Shown: positions 6,114 through 15,814 of the stretch, in pieces | Layout: each line of letters begins with the position of its first letter | Position numbering within the stretch: the stretch's first letter is position 1 | Origin: Bacteroidetes bacterium GWA2_32_17 | Lineage (GTDB): Bacteria; Bacteroidota; Bacteroidia; Bacteroidales; GWA2-32-17 | Assembly: GCA_001769035.1 (NCBI GenBank) | Contig: MENF01000104.1 | Coordinates: 1 to 51,473 of the forward strand | Direction: 5' to 3' | DNA length: 51,473 bases | Translations under genes and position numbers: made by a program | Notes under the pieces: generated by a model | Databases searched by the model: none | Told to the model about the DNA's origin: nothing | What the model saw: the letters and a program-made list of their open reading frames with translations, nothing else

Positions 6114-9100
6114 ATGGAAAATATACATCAGTGGGTTTATCAGAATATAAACTACTTTTTTTTTGTATATGGACTATCTTTTCTGACAATGGGCATTGCC
6201 ATTTTGTTAATGCCAAAAAAAGAAAGCAGGTTTAAACTTGCAAAAATATTATGGCTGCTTGCTGCCTACGCATTTCTGCACTCCGTTGGCGATTTTGCCA
6301 CTATTATTTCAGATATAAAAGAAGAAACAAAAAATCACATAGGAATAATATTTACTTCGGTTTCTTACCTGTTTTTATTTGAATTTGGAAGAAGATTAAT
6401 TAATCTATCAAAAAAAATCCTTCCTTGGTGGCTTTTGCCCGTATGTGTTTTAATAACTTTCTCTGCAAGTTTCTTTTCATCAGATTACTTAAAGTCTTTT
6501 AATATTTTTGTAGGATATTTCGTCAGATTTCCCGCAGGTATCATGGCAAGTATAGGGTTTATTCTCTATTTCAGTTCCATCAAATCTGAAGTAAAAGAAA
6601 GTAAAGTAGTTAAAACATATTTTATTGTTATTTCAATAGCAATGTTTTTATGGGCAATTTTATGTGGAATTGTGAGAGTTGAAGGTAATTTTTTTCCTGC
6701 AAATATCATAAATACTACAACTTTTTTTGATTTTACAGGATTTCCCGTGCAAGTATTTAGAACAATAACTTCTATTCTTACAACCATTGCCCTGTTTGGT
6801 ATATTTGACATTTTTAAGTGGGAAATGATTCATAGACTACAAGATAGCCAAAATGAGATTAGAGAATACAATAATTCGCTCGAAGAAATTGTTAAACAAC
6901 GAACAGAGAAATTGATAAAGGTCAACGATATTCAATCATCGCTTTATGATGTTTTGCAGATGACTCTTCAAAAACAGACACTGAACGAAATATTAGAAAA
7001 GATATTAAACAAATTATTATCCGTAAGTTGGCTTTCGTTAGAAGCGAAAGGAGCAATTTTTTTAGTCGCCGAAAACCAACAGGAATTGGTATTAAAAGTA
7101 AGTAAAAACTTAAATGAATTGCAATTAAATATATGTGCCATTGTACCATTCGGAAGGTGTCTTTGCGGAAGGGCTGCCTTAAATCGCGAAATTGTTTTCT
7201 CTCAACACCTCGACGAAACTCACGAGAATACTTATAACGGGATTACGCCTCACGGACATTATTGCATCCCAATTATAAACGACGAAACTGTGCTGGGGGT
7301 CATTAATGTTTATCTGAAAGATGGTTATGTCAGCAAAAAAGAGGATGAAGAATTTTTAAGAGTATTTGCTTCTTTGGGTGCAAAAATTATTATTCATTAC
7401 AAGTCTGATGAAGAAATTCGTGCACTTACCTCAGAACTTGAAATGAGAGTTGAAGAAAGAACTGAACAGCTTGCCGTAATAAATAAAAATCTTTTTCTGG
7501 AAATTGAAGAGCATAAGGAAACTGAAAATTTGCTTTTAGAAAGCAATGAACGCTATGAAACATTAATCAAAACATCACTCGATGGTTTTTGGGTTGTTAA
7601 TACTGAAGGACGTATTCTGGAAGTTAATGATGCTTATTGTTTAATGTTAGGATGTTCGAGAGAAAAATTACTTACAAAGCATATTACGGATATAGAAGTA
7701 ATAGAATCGGAAGAAAAAACACGTGAACATATCGAAAAAATAATTAAACAGGGCTGGGATCGTTTTAAAACAAAACATCGTTGTGCTGACGGAAAAATAA
7801 TTGATGTGGAAATCAGCACAGTTTTCATTTCCTCTCAAAAAATATTTTTAGTTTTTATTAATGATATTACTCAACGCAAACAAGCAGAAAAAGAACTGAT
7901 AAAGTTGAACAAGGCAGTTGAAAGTTCAAGCGAAATTATTTTTATGACAGATAAAGATGGCGTAATCACTTTTATAAACAACGAATTCACTGTGGTTTAT
8001 GGATACAGAGCTGACGAAGTCGTAGGTAAGGTTACACCACGTATCCTCAAAAGCGGGATGATGGAAACAAAAGATTATGAAGCATTTTGGCAAGCAATCA
8101 TGAACAAGCAGGTAATTAAGGGAGATTTGATTAATAAAACCAAAAACGGGAAACTCATACACATTGAAGGTTCTGCCAACGCAGTTTTTGATGAATCGGG
8201 TGATATTATAGGGTTCCTTGCTATCCAAAGAGATATTACTGAACGAAAAAAAATAGAAGAAGACCGTGCGAATGCAAAAAAAACTGCCGAAGATGCAAAC
8301 AGAATGAAAAGCGAGTTTCTTGCCAACATGAGCCACGAAATTCGCACTCCCTTGAATGCCATTATTGGATTTTCGAACATACTTAAAGAAAAAACTGCAG
8401 GAAAGCTCATATATACCGAATATCTCGATAACATTATTCAAAGCAGTAGAGTTTTATTGAGTCTTATTAATGATATTCTCGATTTGTCTAAAGTGGAAGC
8501 GGGCAAAATGGTTATTGATTATCAGCCGGTAAGTTTGAAAAATATTATTAAAGAAATTCATTCTGTTTTTCAATTAAAAGCAAAAGAAAAAGGTTTGTTA
8601 TTAAATATTCAAATTTTAGATGATATCCCCGAAAGTATAATTACTGATGAAAAATACTTAAAGCAAATTTTATTCAACCTTATTGGAAATGCTGTAAAAT
8701 TTACTCATAAAGGTTCTGTTGATATTGCAGTAAATATTATTCCAAAAGACAATACTAAAGGCAGTAAAGCTGACTTGAAGTTTACAATAAAAGATACTGG
8801 TATTGGTATTCCCTCTGATAAGTTAATAAGCATATTTGAACCATTTTTGCAAATAGAACACAAAGATAGTCATAAGTATGGGGGCACTGGTTTAGGTTTG
8901 AGCATTACAAAACGGTTGGTGGAATTGCTGGGAGGAACAATTTCTGTTGAAAGTCAAATTGGTAAAGGTTCGGTTTTTAGCTTTTCTATTTTTAATATAG
9001 AAATATCTTCATTAAGAATTGATGAAAACAAAAATAATGAAAACAAACTATTTTCAAAAATCAGATTTAAAAATCCTGTCCTGCTTTTAGCAGAAGATAT

Positions 9101-9749
9101 TCTTTCGAACCGTATGGTTGTAAAAGGATATCTCGAATCACTTAAAATTATAATTATTGAAGCCGAAAACGGTGAAGAATGTTTAAACGCTATACGCAAA
9201 CAACGCCCCGATATTATTTTGATGGACATGCAGATGCCTGTTATGGATGGATACACTGCTATTAATATTATTAAATCGGATGATGCATTAAAAGATATTC
9301 CGATAATTGCACTTTCAGCTTCGGGTATGAAACAACAGAAAGAACAGTTTGAAAAAGTTGCAGATGATTTTCTTATTAAGCCAATTTACAAAAATGAATT
9401 ATTGGAAAAACTGATTAAATATTTGCCTTACGAAGAACTAACTGAAAATATAAAAGAACATGAAAAACATTTAACAGAGAAGCCCGTTGTTCTGAAACAA
9501 ATAAAATTATCGGCAAAAGTTAAAGAAGAAATTGTTGCTAAATTCATGCCCTCAATTACAAAGTTACAGGAAGCATTAAATATTGACGAATTACAGGATT
9601 TTGTTAAAAAATTAGAAAAATTTAATGTAAAAAATAAAATTGCATTCATTGATGAACATTGTAATAACATAATAAAGAATATTATTTCATTTAATATCGA
9701 GAAGATTTTAGATAATTTAAAACAATTAAAAGAGTTTATTAATAAATAA
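6114..9749 (+). CDS. Hybrid sensor histidine kinase: membrane sensor, GAF, PAS x2, kinase, REC
   Basis: About 1211 aa. An N-terminal membrane region (residues about 10-235) has around seven hydrophobic helices (FFFVYGLSFLTMGIAILLMP onward). A coiled coil leads to a GAF domain (about 273-430; VPFGRCLCGRAA) and two PAS domains (about 480-590 and 593-710). HisKA has phospho-His near 741 (NMSHEIRTPLNAIIGFSN). HATPase_c (about 843-960) has NLIGNAVKF, KDTGIGI and GGTGLGLSI. The receiver domain (about 988-1103) has its acceptor Asp near 1038 (LMDMQMP), followed by a roughly 100-residue Hpt-like or spacer helix region. I prefer the ATG at 6114 over an upstream TTG at 6096. It probably feeds the REC-SpoIIE and REC-kinase genes on either side. 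Confidence 0.92.
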   Translation: MENIHQWVYQNINYFFFVYGLSFLTMGIAILLMPKKESRFKLAKILWLLAAYAFLHSVGDFATIISDIKEETKNHIGIIFTSVSYLFLFEFGRRLINLSKKILPWWLLPVCVLITFSASFFSSDYLKSFNIFVGYFVRFPAGIMASIGFILYFSSIKSEVKESKVVKTYFIVISIAMFLWAILCGIVRVEGNFFPANIINTTTFFDFTGFPVQVFRTITSILTTIALFGIFDIFKWEMIHRLQDSQNEIREYNNSLEEIVKQRTEKLIKVNDIQSSLYDVLQMTLQKQTLNEILEKILNKLLSVSWLSLEAKGAIFLVAENQQELVLKVSKNLNELQLNICAIVPFGRCLCGRAALNREIVFSQHLDETHENTYNGITPHGHYCIPIINDETVLGVINVYLKDGYVSKKEDEEFLRVFASLGAKIIIHYKSDEEIRALTSELEMRVEERTEQLAVINKNLFLEIEEHKETENLLLESNERYETLIKTSLDGFWVVNTEGRILEVNDAYCLMLGCSREKLLTKHITDIEVIESEEKTREHIEKIIKQGWDRFKTKHRCADGKIIDVEISTVFISSQKIFLVFINDITQRKQAEKELIKLNKAVESSSEIIFMTDKDGVITFINNEFTVVYGYRADEVVGKVTPRILKSGMMETKDYEAFWQAIMNKQVIKGDLINKTKNGKLIHIEGSANAVFDESGDIIGFLAIQRDITERKKIEEDRANAKKTAEDANRMKSEFLANMSHEIRTPLNAIIGFSNILKEKTAGKLIYTEYLDNIIQSSRVLLSLINDILDLSKVEAGKMVIDYQPVSLKNIIKEIHSVFQLKAKEKGLLLNIQILDDIPESIITDEKYLKQILFNLIGNAVKFTHKGSVDIAVNIIPKDNTKGSKADLKFTIKDTGIGIPSDKLISIFEPFLQIEHKDSHKYGGTGLGLSITKRLVELLGGTISVESQIGKGSVFSFSIFNIEISSLRIDENKNNENKLFSKIRFKNPVLLLAEDILSNRMVVKGYLESLKIIIIEAENGEECLNAIRKQRPDIILMDMQMPVMDGYTAINIIKSDDALKDIPIIALSASGMKQQKEQFEKVADDFLIKPIYKNELLEKLIKYLPYEELTENIKEHEKHLTEKPVVLKQIKLSAKVKEEIVAKFMPSITKLQEALNIDELQDFVKKLEKFNVKNKIAFIDEHCNNIIKNIISFNIEKILDNLKQLKEFINK

Positions 9750-9950
9750 TGCGAATCAAGGGTTAAAATCTAAAAGTCCCGTAGGGAAAATATATTGGTA
9801 GAAATAAATAACAGTTACCAACATAAATGCCGTAGGTATGATATATTTGAAATATTTCGTTCCTACGGAACTATTGATTTATATATAATTATCTTTTCTA
9901 CCAATATGCCGTTCCTAACGGAACGAAAAAAAATTTAACCCTTAATTCGC
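9750..9950. repeat. 200-bp MITE with probable 8-bp target duplication
   Basis: Ends are GCGAATCAAGGGTTAAA (9751-9767) and the complement of GCGAATTAAGGGTTAAA (9934-9950), with one mismatch. Inside are further fold-back words: TCCCGTAGGGA, ATATTGGTAGAA against TTCTACCAATAT, and CCGTAGG against CCTACGG. It can therefore fold into one long hairpin. ATAAATAA occurs at 9742-9749 and again at 9951-9958, consistent with a target duplication; the first copy includes the stop codon of the hybrid kinase. No coding capacity. Confidence 0.75.
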
Positions 9951-9993
9951 ATAAATAACAAATATATTTGGTATCTCTAAAAACCATGCAAAT

Positions 9994-10140
9994 GACACGT
10001 AATTGCGAGGTACGAAGCAATCTCCACAACTCTACCTCACAATTTAATAATTACAAGTGTAAATTGCTTCAGTCGTTCCTCTTTCGCAATGACGAAAAAT
10101 GGAGTGTCATTGCGAACGAAGTGAAGTAATCTCAAAGAAA
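9994..10140. repeat. GTCATTGCGA-type palindromic repeat
   Basis: AATTGCGAGGTACGAAGCAATCTCC (9999 onward) is followed by CAGTCGTTCCTCTTTCGCAATGAC in opposite orientation, and then GTCATTGCGAACGAAGTGAAG. This word family (TCATTGCGAGGNACGAAGCAATCTC) is a widespread extragenic palindrome in environmental genomes. It lies between the MITE and the REC-kinase gene. Confidence 0.6.
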
Positions 10141-10172
10141 TAATTATTTTAAAATATACCTAAAATTAAAAT

Positions 10173-11273
10173 ATGGAAACAGCTAAAAAACCTTTAATAT
10201 TAATTGTTGACGATACTCCTCAAAATATTCAGGTATTGGGTAATATTCTTTACGATAAAGGATACAATATCGGCATATCTTCGTCTGGTACTCAGGCACT
10301 TCAATCGGTAAAAACAAAAGCTCCCGATTTAATTTTACTCGATATTCAAATGCCCGGAATGAATGGTTTTGAGGTATGCAAAATGCTAAAAGCAGATCCA
10401 AAAACAAAAGAAATTCCAGTTATTTTTCTAACTGCAGCAACTGAATTGGAAAAAGTATTACATGGTTTTGAAATCGGAGCAGTTGATTATATAACTAAGC
10501 CTTTTAATGTACCTGAATTATTAGCCCGCGTAGCAACACATATAGAGCTTAAATTAGCCCGTGAAAAATTAACAGAAATTAATGCAACCAAAGATAAATT
10601 TTTCTCAATAATAGCACACGATTTAAAAAATCCGGCAAATGCTTTTAAATATTTGTTACAACAAACTATTAATAATTATTCCAATTTCAGCAGTAAGGAA
10701 ATATATGAGAATCTTGTTGAACTTCACGAAGCATCAGGAAATTTATACAATCTGTTGGAGAATCTTTTGTTGTGGTCAAAATCGCAACGGGGTGTTTTGG
10801 CTTTTAATCCCGAAAATATAAATCTGAAATCTGTTATAAATAAAAAAGTCACTAATTGTAACCCTGCCGCTAAAAACAAAAATATTATAATTAAATCATC
10901 CATTTCTGATGATTTGAATGTATTTGCAGATATGATGATGCTGAATATTGTAATAATTAATTTATTATCGAATGCAATAAAATTTACAGGTAGCAATGGT
11001 GAAATTAAAGTTGAGGCAAAAACAAATGATAAATTTATTGAAATTTCTATTAAAGATAATGGAGTTGGAATAAATAAAGCCGACATAAGTAAGTTGTTTG
11101 AAATAGATTCTAATATCTCAACAATGGGTACAAATAAAGAAGAAGGCAGTGGGCTTGGTTTAATATTATGCAAAGAATTTATTGTCCAAAATGGAGGTAG
11201 CATAAAAGTTGAAAGCGAAATAAATAAAGGTAGTACATTTATTTTTACTGTGCCAATTATGCCGTTACTCTGA
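10173..11273 (+). CDS. Response regulator-histidine kinase (REC-HK)
   Basis: 366 aa, soluble. The receiver domain (1-125) has VDDTPQN, acceptor Asp57 (LLDIQMPGMNG) and TKPF. A short linker is followed by HisKA with His149 (FFSIIAHDLKNPANAFKYLL). HATPase_c (about 245-360) has NLLSNAIKFTG, KDNGVGI and GSGLGLILCKEF. All phosphotransfer residues are present. The receiver shares long identical stretches with that of the 3840 gene, including at DNA level (GTTGACGATACTCCTCAAAA), so the two arose by duplication with a different output attached. Such REC-HK proteins often act downstream of a hybrid kinase in a relay; the neighbouring hybrid kinase is the obvious candidate. Confidence 0.9.
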   Translation: METAKKPLILIVDDTPQNIQVLGNILYDKGYNIGISSSGTQALQSVKTKAPDLILLDIQMPGMNGFEVCKMLKADPKTKEIPVIFLTAATELEKVLHGFEIGAVDYITKPFNVPELLARVATHIELKLAREKLTEINATKDKFFSIIAHDLKNPANAFKYLLQQTINNYSNFSSKEIYENLVELHEASGNLYNLLENLLLWSKSQRGVLAFNPENINLKSVINKKVTNCNPAAKNKNIIIKSSISDDLNVFADMMMLNIVIINLLSNAIKFTGSNGEIKVEAKTNDKFIEISIKDNGVGINKADISKLFEIDSNISTMGTNKEEGSGLGLILCKEFIVQNGGSIKVESEINKGSTFIFTVPIMPLL

Positions 11274-11800
11274 GGTTCTCGGTAATGTTGAGGCTTTCGA
11301 AGGATGACTATAGTAATTTTAGAATTCTTTTATTCCAATAATCTCGTTGTAATAACAATGTGTATAATCAAAATATGCAATTTATCTGATAGTGTAAACA
11401 ACTTTTATAATTTTTAGACCATGCTCAATAATTTATTACCAAACGTAAAATTAAGCACGTGGACTAAATTATTCATAACTTTCAGTATAAGAATTATCAC
11501 GCAAAGGCGTTTACCCCGTTAGATAATTGCTCTTTATATAGTTCGCTCTTTTTTTTAACTATCTCACGGGGCAGGGAACGCAAAGAAAAGGAGAAAATGT
11601 GGAATTAGACAGGATTACAGGATTAACATAAAAAAATCCTGTAAATCTTGTAAATCCTGTCAAAAGAGAATATGATATAACTAAAGAAAAGGAAAAAATG
11701 ATGAAATACAAAATAGAATTGTTTATATGATTTACAAATTGTTAGTTCGCAAAGAAAAAAATAAAAAGTTAAAATCCGATAGCTCCTATATCAATTTAAT
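11274..11800. repeat. Gap with GCAAAG element copy 3 and an ACAGGATT hairpin
   Basis: From 11275 the sequence repeats the 3230-3390 gap in broken form. A GCAAAG element begins near 11474 (AACTTTCAGTATAAGAATTATCACGCAAAGGCG) and continues after the nested insert (CAGGGAACGCAAAG) to about 11760 (ATTTACAAATTGTTAGTTCGCAAAG, shared with 44410-44440). It is truncated on the right. GACAGGATTACAGGATT (11608 onward) pairs with AATCCTGTAAATC... AATCCTGTC (to about 11662), another fold-back insert. Confidence 0.6.
11510..11571. repeat. Nested ~60-bp mini-element, copy B
   Basis: Left end ACCCCGTTAGATAATT (11513 onward), right end TAACTATCTCACGGGG (to 11571); 14 of 16 positions pair. The flanks GCAAAGGCG and CAGGGAACGC are contiguous in the homologous element at 44330-44343, which gives a clean empty-site comparison. 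It has the same ends as 2119-2179. Confidence 0.65.
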
Positions 11801-12472
11801 CGGAAAAAAAATTACAATCATCCAGATAGATATGAAGGACTATATTGAATACTGAAATCGGAATAAGTTGTGCAATTGTTATTAAACAGAATTTAGTAAG
11901 AGAAATTTTGGCTAAAGCCACTCCTCCTCTTCACAATTCAACCCACGACCTTCCTTCGACTTCGCTCAGGATGACAGGTCGTGGCAATTAAAAATTTAAA
12001 TGGAAAGATGTCTAATGTAAAATATTGAATATCCAATGTAGAATTTTAACTGCAACTATTGAGAAAATACCTATTTCCATATTCCTTATACCTTGAACCC
12101 AACCTTAATAATTTACATTACACCATTCAAAGTATAATTAATATCTTTGCAAATCTTTATTTTAGTAACGTGCATTAAATAAGCTCTTACTACGTTGCTA
12201 TAAAAGATTTTAAATCCTCATCCCGCAAAAAGCGGGGTTACGGTTTAAAATTTTTATGTGCTTTGTAGGAACTTATTTACTACACATTAACTTATACTGA
12301 AAACGGGACAAATTTTAACATTTCATCCCGCACAAGCGGGACAAAATGGCATAGAGGTATAAGGTATAAAGGCATAAGAAAGAGCGGGTTATACCCTACA
12401 CCTTTATACCCTATACTTTAAACTCAAATGTAATAATTTAACCCGTTCAAAGTATAATTGAATTTTTAAGTA
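11800..12472. repeat. Gap before mfd: fold-back elements, no gene
   Basis: Contains a CCACGACC... GGTCGTGG hairpin (about 11942-11986). A longer imperfect hairpin lies at about 12168-12294 (GTGCATTAAATAAGCTCTTACTACG against GTAGGAACTTATTTACTACAC, with inner TTTTAAATCC/GGTTTAAAA and CCCGC/GCGGG). A CCCGCACAAGCGGG stem is near 12330 and a GGTATAAGG inverted repeat at 12352-12421. The phrase CATTCAAAGTATAA / CGTTCAAAGTATAA recurs at 239, 12125 and 12444. No reading frame here looks coding. Confidence 0.5.
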
Positions 12473-15400
12473 ATGTTAGACTTATACTCAAACCATAAAA
12501 ATTTCTCTGAAATTTGTTCTAATCTTAATAAAAGCTATTCAACTAAATTGTTTATTAAGGGTTTAAGCGGTTCTTCGCAATCACTTTTTATCTCATCAGT
12601 TTTTAAAAAAATTAATAAAAATTTAATTTGTGTTTTGCCTGAGAAAGAAGAAGCTGCTCATTTTTATTCCGATTTATTGAGTGTTTTAGGCGAGCAAAAA
12701 GTTCTGTTTTTTCCTTCAACTTATCGCCGAAAATATAATTCGAATAATGTTAGTGTTGCAAATTCTATAATAAGAACGGGAGTTTTAGAAAAACTGTCGC
12801 AATCTAAAAGTTCTTTGTTAATTGTTACTCATCCTGAAGCTCTTACCGAAAAAGTCGTTAGCCAACAAGAATTAGCCGACAACACTCTTGTTTTACATAA
12901 AAACGAAAAAGTTAGTATTAGTTTTATCGAAGAAGTTTTGTTGAGTTATAATTTCGAACGTAACGACTTTGTTTTTCAACCGGGGCAATATGCTTTAAGG
13001 GGTGGCATTATTGATGTTTTTTCGTTTTCGCAGGAATATCCTTATCGAATTGATTTTATTGGCGATGAGGTAAATAAAATTCGTGGTTTTGATGTCGAAA
13101 GTCAGGTTAGTTTTAAAGAAGTTGAGAGTATTGCAATAATACCCGATTTACATTCTAAAAATCGGAATGTTATTGAATCTTCATTTTTCGATTTTATTAA
13201 CGAGAAGCCAAACTTATTTATTAAAGATATTGCAATATACGAAAGTGTTATTAATCAGTTCTTTTCTGAATCTGAAGAATCTGGTAATTTTTTTTCTTAT
13301 AATGATTTGTATGAAGCGTTTATCAAGTATAATGTTATTGAAACAGGACTAAACAAATTCTTCAATAACTCTGCTGTTTATGAATTTTATACTTTACCAC
13401 AACCAGCTTTTAATAAAAATTTCGATTTGCTGGGAGATGATTTAATTGACAAAAATAGTAATGGTTACAAGGTTTATATACTTTCCGAAAATCAACAACA
13501 AATTGAACGAATAAATGCAATTTTTAGCGATATGGGAATGAGTGATTTGTTTAAAACAATTAATTCCGATATTCACGAAGGTTTTATTGATAATGATTTG
13601 TTGATTTGTTATTACACCGAGCATCAAATTTTTGATAAATACCATAAATATAAGCTGCGCGACGATTTCTTAAAAAACGAATCGTTAACATTAAACGAAT
13701 TTTATAATTTACATCCAGGCGATTATATTGTTCACATTGACCATGGTATAGGTATTTTTGGCGGACTTGAAAAAGTGAATATAAAAGGTAAATGGCAGGA
13801 ACATATCAGATTGGTTTATAAGGATAAAGATATTTTGTACGTTAATCTGAACTCGCTTCATAAAATTTCAAAATATAAAGCTAAAGGTGGCGAACCACCT
13901 AAACTTTATAAGCTTGGCACAGGTGCATGGAACAGGTTAAAACAACAAACAAAATCGAAAATCAAAGATATTGCCCGCGACCTTATTGAGTTGTATGCCA
14001 AAAGAGTTCAGGAGAAAGGTTTTGCATTTTTACCCGATTCTTATATGCAAAAGGAATTAGAGGCATCTTTTTTATATGAAGATACACCCGACCAGGAAAA
14101 AGCTACTCTTGCAACTAAAAAAGATATGGAATCGCTTGTCCCAATGGATAGACTTATATGCGGCGATGTAGGTTTTGGTAAAACCGAAGTGGCAATTCGG
14201 GCTGCATTTAAAGCTGTTGCCGATAGTAAACAAGTTGCTATATTAGTGCCAACTACAATACTTGCACTTCAGCATTTTTACACTTTTACCGAAAGATTGA
14301 AAAATTTCCCTTGTAATGTAGAATTTATCAATCGTTTTAAAACCGCAAAAGAGCAAAAGGAAATAATAAATAAAATTAATAATGGGAACATTGATATAAT
14401 AATAGGCACACATAAATTGTTAAATAAAGAAATTAAATTTAAAGATTTAGGGTTATTAATAATTGACGAAGAACAAAAGTTTGGTGTTGCCGCTAAAGAA
14501 AAGTTGCGTTCTATTCGCATTAATGTTGACACACTCACACTTACAGCAACTCCAATTCCCCGCACTCTGCAATTTTCGCTTATGGGTGCACGCGATTTAT
14601 CAATAATAAATACTCCACCACCAAACCGACAACCAATTGTAACAGAAGTATATACTTTTAATGAAAATATTATCCGCGATGCAATTAATTTTGAGGTTAG
14701 CCGAAACGGACAAGTATTTTTTGTTAATAATCATATCCAAAATATTACCGAAATAGAAAAACTTATTCGTAAACTTTGTCCCGATGTTAAAACTGTTGTT
14801 TGTCATGGACAAATGAAACCATCAGAATTAGAAGACTTAATAATAAAATTTATAAATGGAAATTTTGATGTTTTAATTTCTACAACTATTATAGAAAATG
14901 GTCTCGATATTCCTAATGCAAATACTATTATAATTAACAACGGACATACGTTTGGGTTAAGCGATTTACATCAATTAAGAGGCAGGGTTGGACGTTCAAA
15001 TCGTAAAGCATTTTGTTATATAATGGCTCCACCGGTTTCTGTTCTTCCACAAGATGCTCGTAGAAGATTAAAGGCAATTGAAGAATTTAGTGAACTTGGC
15101 AGCGGATTTAATATTGCATTGCAAGACCTTGATATTAGAGGAGCAGGTAATATGCTTGGTGCCGAACAAAGCGGATTTATTGCCGATATTGGCTTCGAAA
15201 CATATCAAAAAATATTGCAGGAAGCTATGCTTGAGCTTCGCGAAAGTGAATATGCAAACTTACCCGAAAGAGCAAAAGATAAGCAAGATGAATCTCAAAA
15301 ACAATATGTAAGCGATTGTGTAGTAGAAACCGACCTCGAACTTTATGTTCCCGAAACTTATGTCGAAAACACAACGGAGCGAATTAAACTTTATCGCGAA

Positions 15401-15787
15401 TTGGATAGTATTGATGATGAAGAAAAACTTTTGAAATTTACAAAAACTCTCGAAGACAGGTTTGGGAAAATTCCAAATGAGATATTTGGTTTATTTGATA
15501 TATTGCGTTTAAGGTGGAAAGCAAAGCAATTGGGTTTCGAAAAATTAGTGTTAAAACAAAATAAACTTATTTGTTATTTTGTAGCCGATAAAAATTCAAT
15601 TTTTTATTACTCAAAAATATTTGCAGAAATTCTTCAATATCTGCAAACATCACATAACTCCTCGGGATTAAAAGAAAACAACGAAAAATTATCATTACAT
15701 TTCGATAAAGTAAATTCGTTAAATAAAGCAAAGCAGATTATTTCTAACCTTTACGATAGCATCTTTTTTGTTGAGGCAAATTGTTAA
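12473..15787 (+). CDS. mfd: Transcription-repair coupling factor Mfd
   Basis: DNA translocase that removes RNA polymerase stalled at lesions and recruits UvrA. N-terminal UvrB-like module (about 1-350; FQPGQYALRGGIIDVFSFSQEYPYRIDFIGDEV). CarD-like RNA polymerase interaction domain (about 416-490; YIVHIDHGIGIFGGLEKV). RecG-like helicase core with Walker A GDVGFGKTEVAIRAA near 564, DEEQKFG (Walker B) near 664, TATPIPRTL, and C-terminal motifs DIPNANTIIINN and QLRGRVGRS. C-terminal TRCF domain (about 960-1080; VETDLELYVPETYVENTTERIKLYRELD). At 1104 aa it is close to full length for the family. A near-consensus TATAATTG lies just upstream of the ATG. Single gene. Confidence 0.97.
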   Translation: MLDLYSNHKNFSEICSNLNKSYSTKLFIKGLSGSSQSLFISSVFKKINKNLICVLPEKEEAAHFYSDLLSVLGEQKVLFFPSTYRRKYNSNNVSVANSIIRTGVLEKLSQSKSSLLIVTHPEALTEKVVSQQELADNTLVLHKNEKVSISFIEEVLLSYNFERNDFVFQPGQYALRGGIIDVFSFSQEYPYRIDFIGDEVNKIRGFDVESQVSFKEVESIAIIPDLHSKNRNVIESSFFDFINEKPNLFIKDIAIYESVINQFFSESEESGNFFSYNDLYEAFIKYNVIETGLNKFFNNSAVYEFYTLPQPAFNKNFDLLGDDLIDKNSNGYKVYILSENQQQIERINAIFSDMGMSDLFKTINSDIHEGFIDNDLLICYYTEHQIFDKYHKYKLRDDFLKNESLTLNEFYNLHPGDYIVHIDHGIGIFGGLEKVNIKGKWQEHIRLVYKDKDILYVNLNSLHKISKYKAKGGEPPKLYKLGTGAWNRLKQQTKSKIKDIARDLIELYAKRVQEKGFAFLPDSYMQKELEASFLYEDTPDQEKATLATKKDMESLVPMDRLICGDVGFGKTEVAIRAAFKAVADSKQVAILVPTTILALQHFYTFTERLKNFPCNVEFINRFKTAKEQKEIINKINNGNIDIIIGTHKLLNKEIKFKDLGLLIIDEEQKFGVAAKEKLRSIRINVDTLTLTATPIPRTLQFSLMGARDLSIINTPPPNRQPIVTEVYTFNENIIRDAINFEVSRNGQVFFVNNHIQNITEIEKLIRKLCPDVKTVVCHGQMKPSELEDLIIKFINGNFDVLISTTIIENGLDIPNANTIIINNGHTFGLSDLHQLRGRVGRSNRKAFCYIMAPPVSVLPQDARRRLKAIEEFSELGSGFNIALQDLDIRGAGNMLGAEQSGFIADIGFETYQKILQEAMLELRESEYANLPERAKDKQDESQKQYVSDCVVETDLELYVPETYVENTTERIKLYRELDSIDDEEKLLKFTKTLEDRFGKIPNEIFGLFDILRLRWKAKQLGFEKLVLKQNKLICYFVADKNSIFYYSKIFAEILQYLQTSHNSSGLKENNEKLSLHFDKVNSLNKAKQIISNLYDSIFFVEANC

Positions 15788-15814
15788 TAACATTCCTAAA
15801 AACTAATTTGACGC

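Noticed and set aside
7926-8441. 171-codon antisense frame in the hybrid kinase
   Set aside because: Shadow of conserved PAS/HisKA coding sequence; composition is Phe/Ser-rich as expected for an antisense frame.
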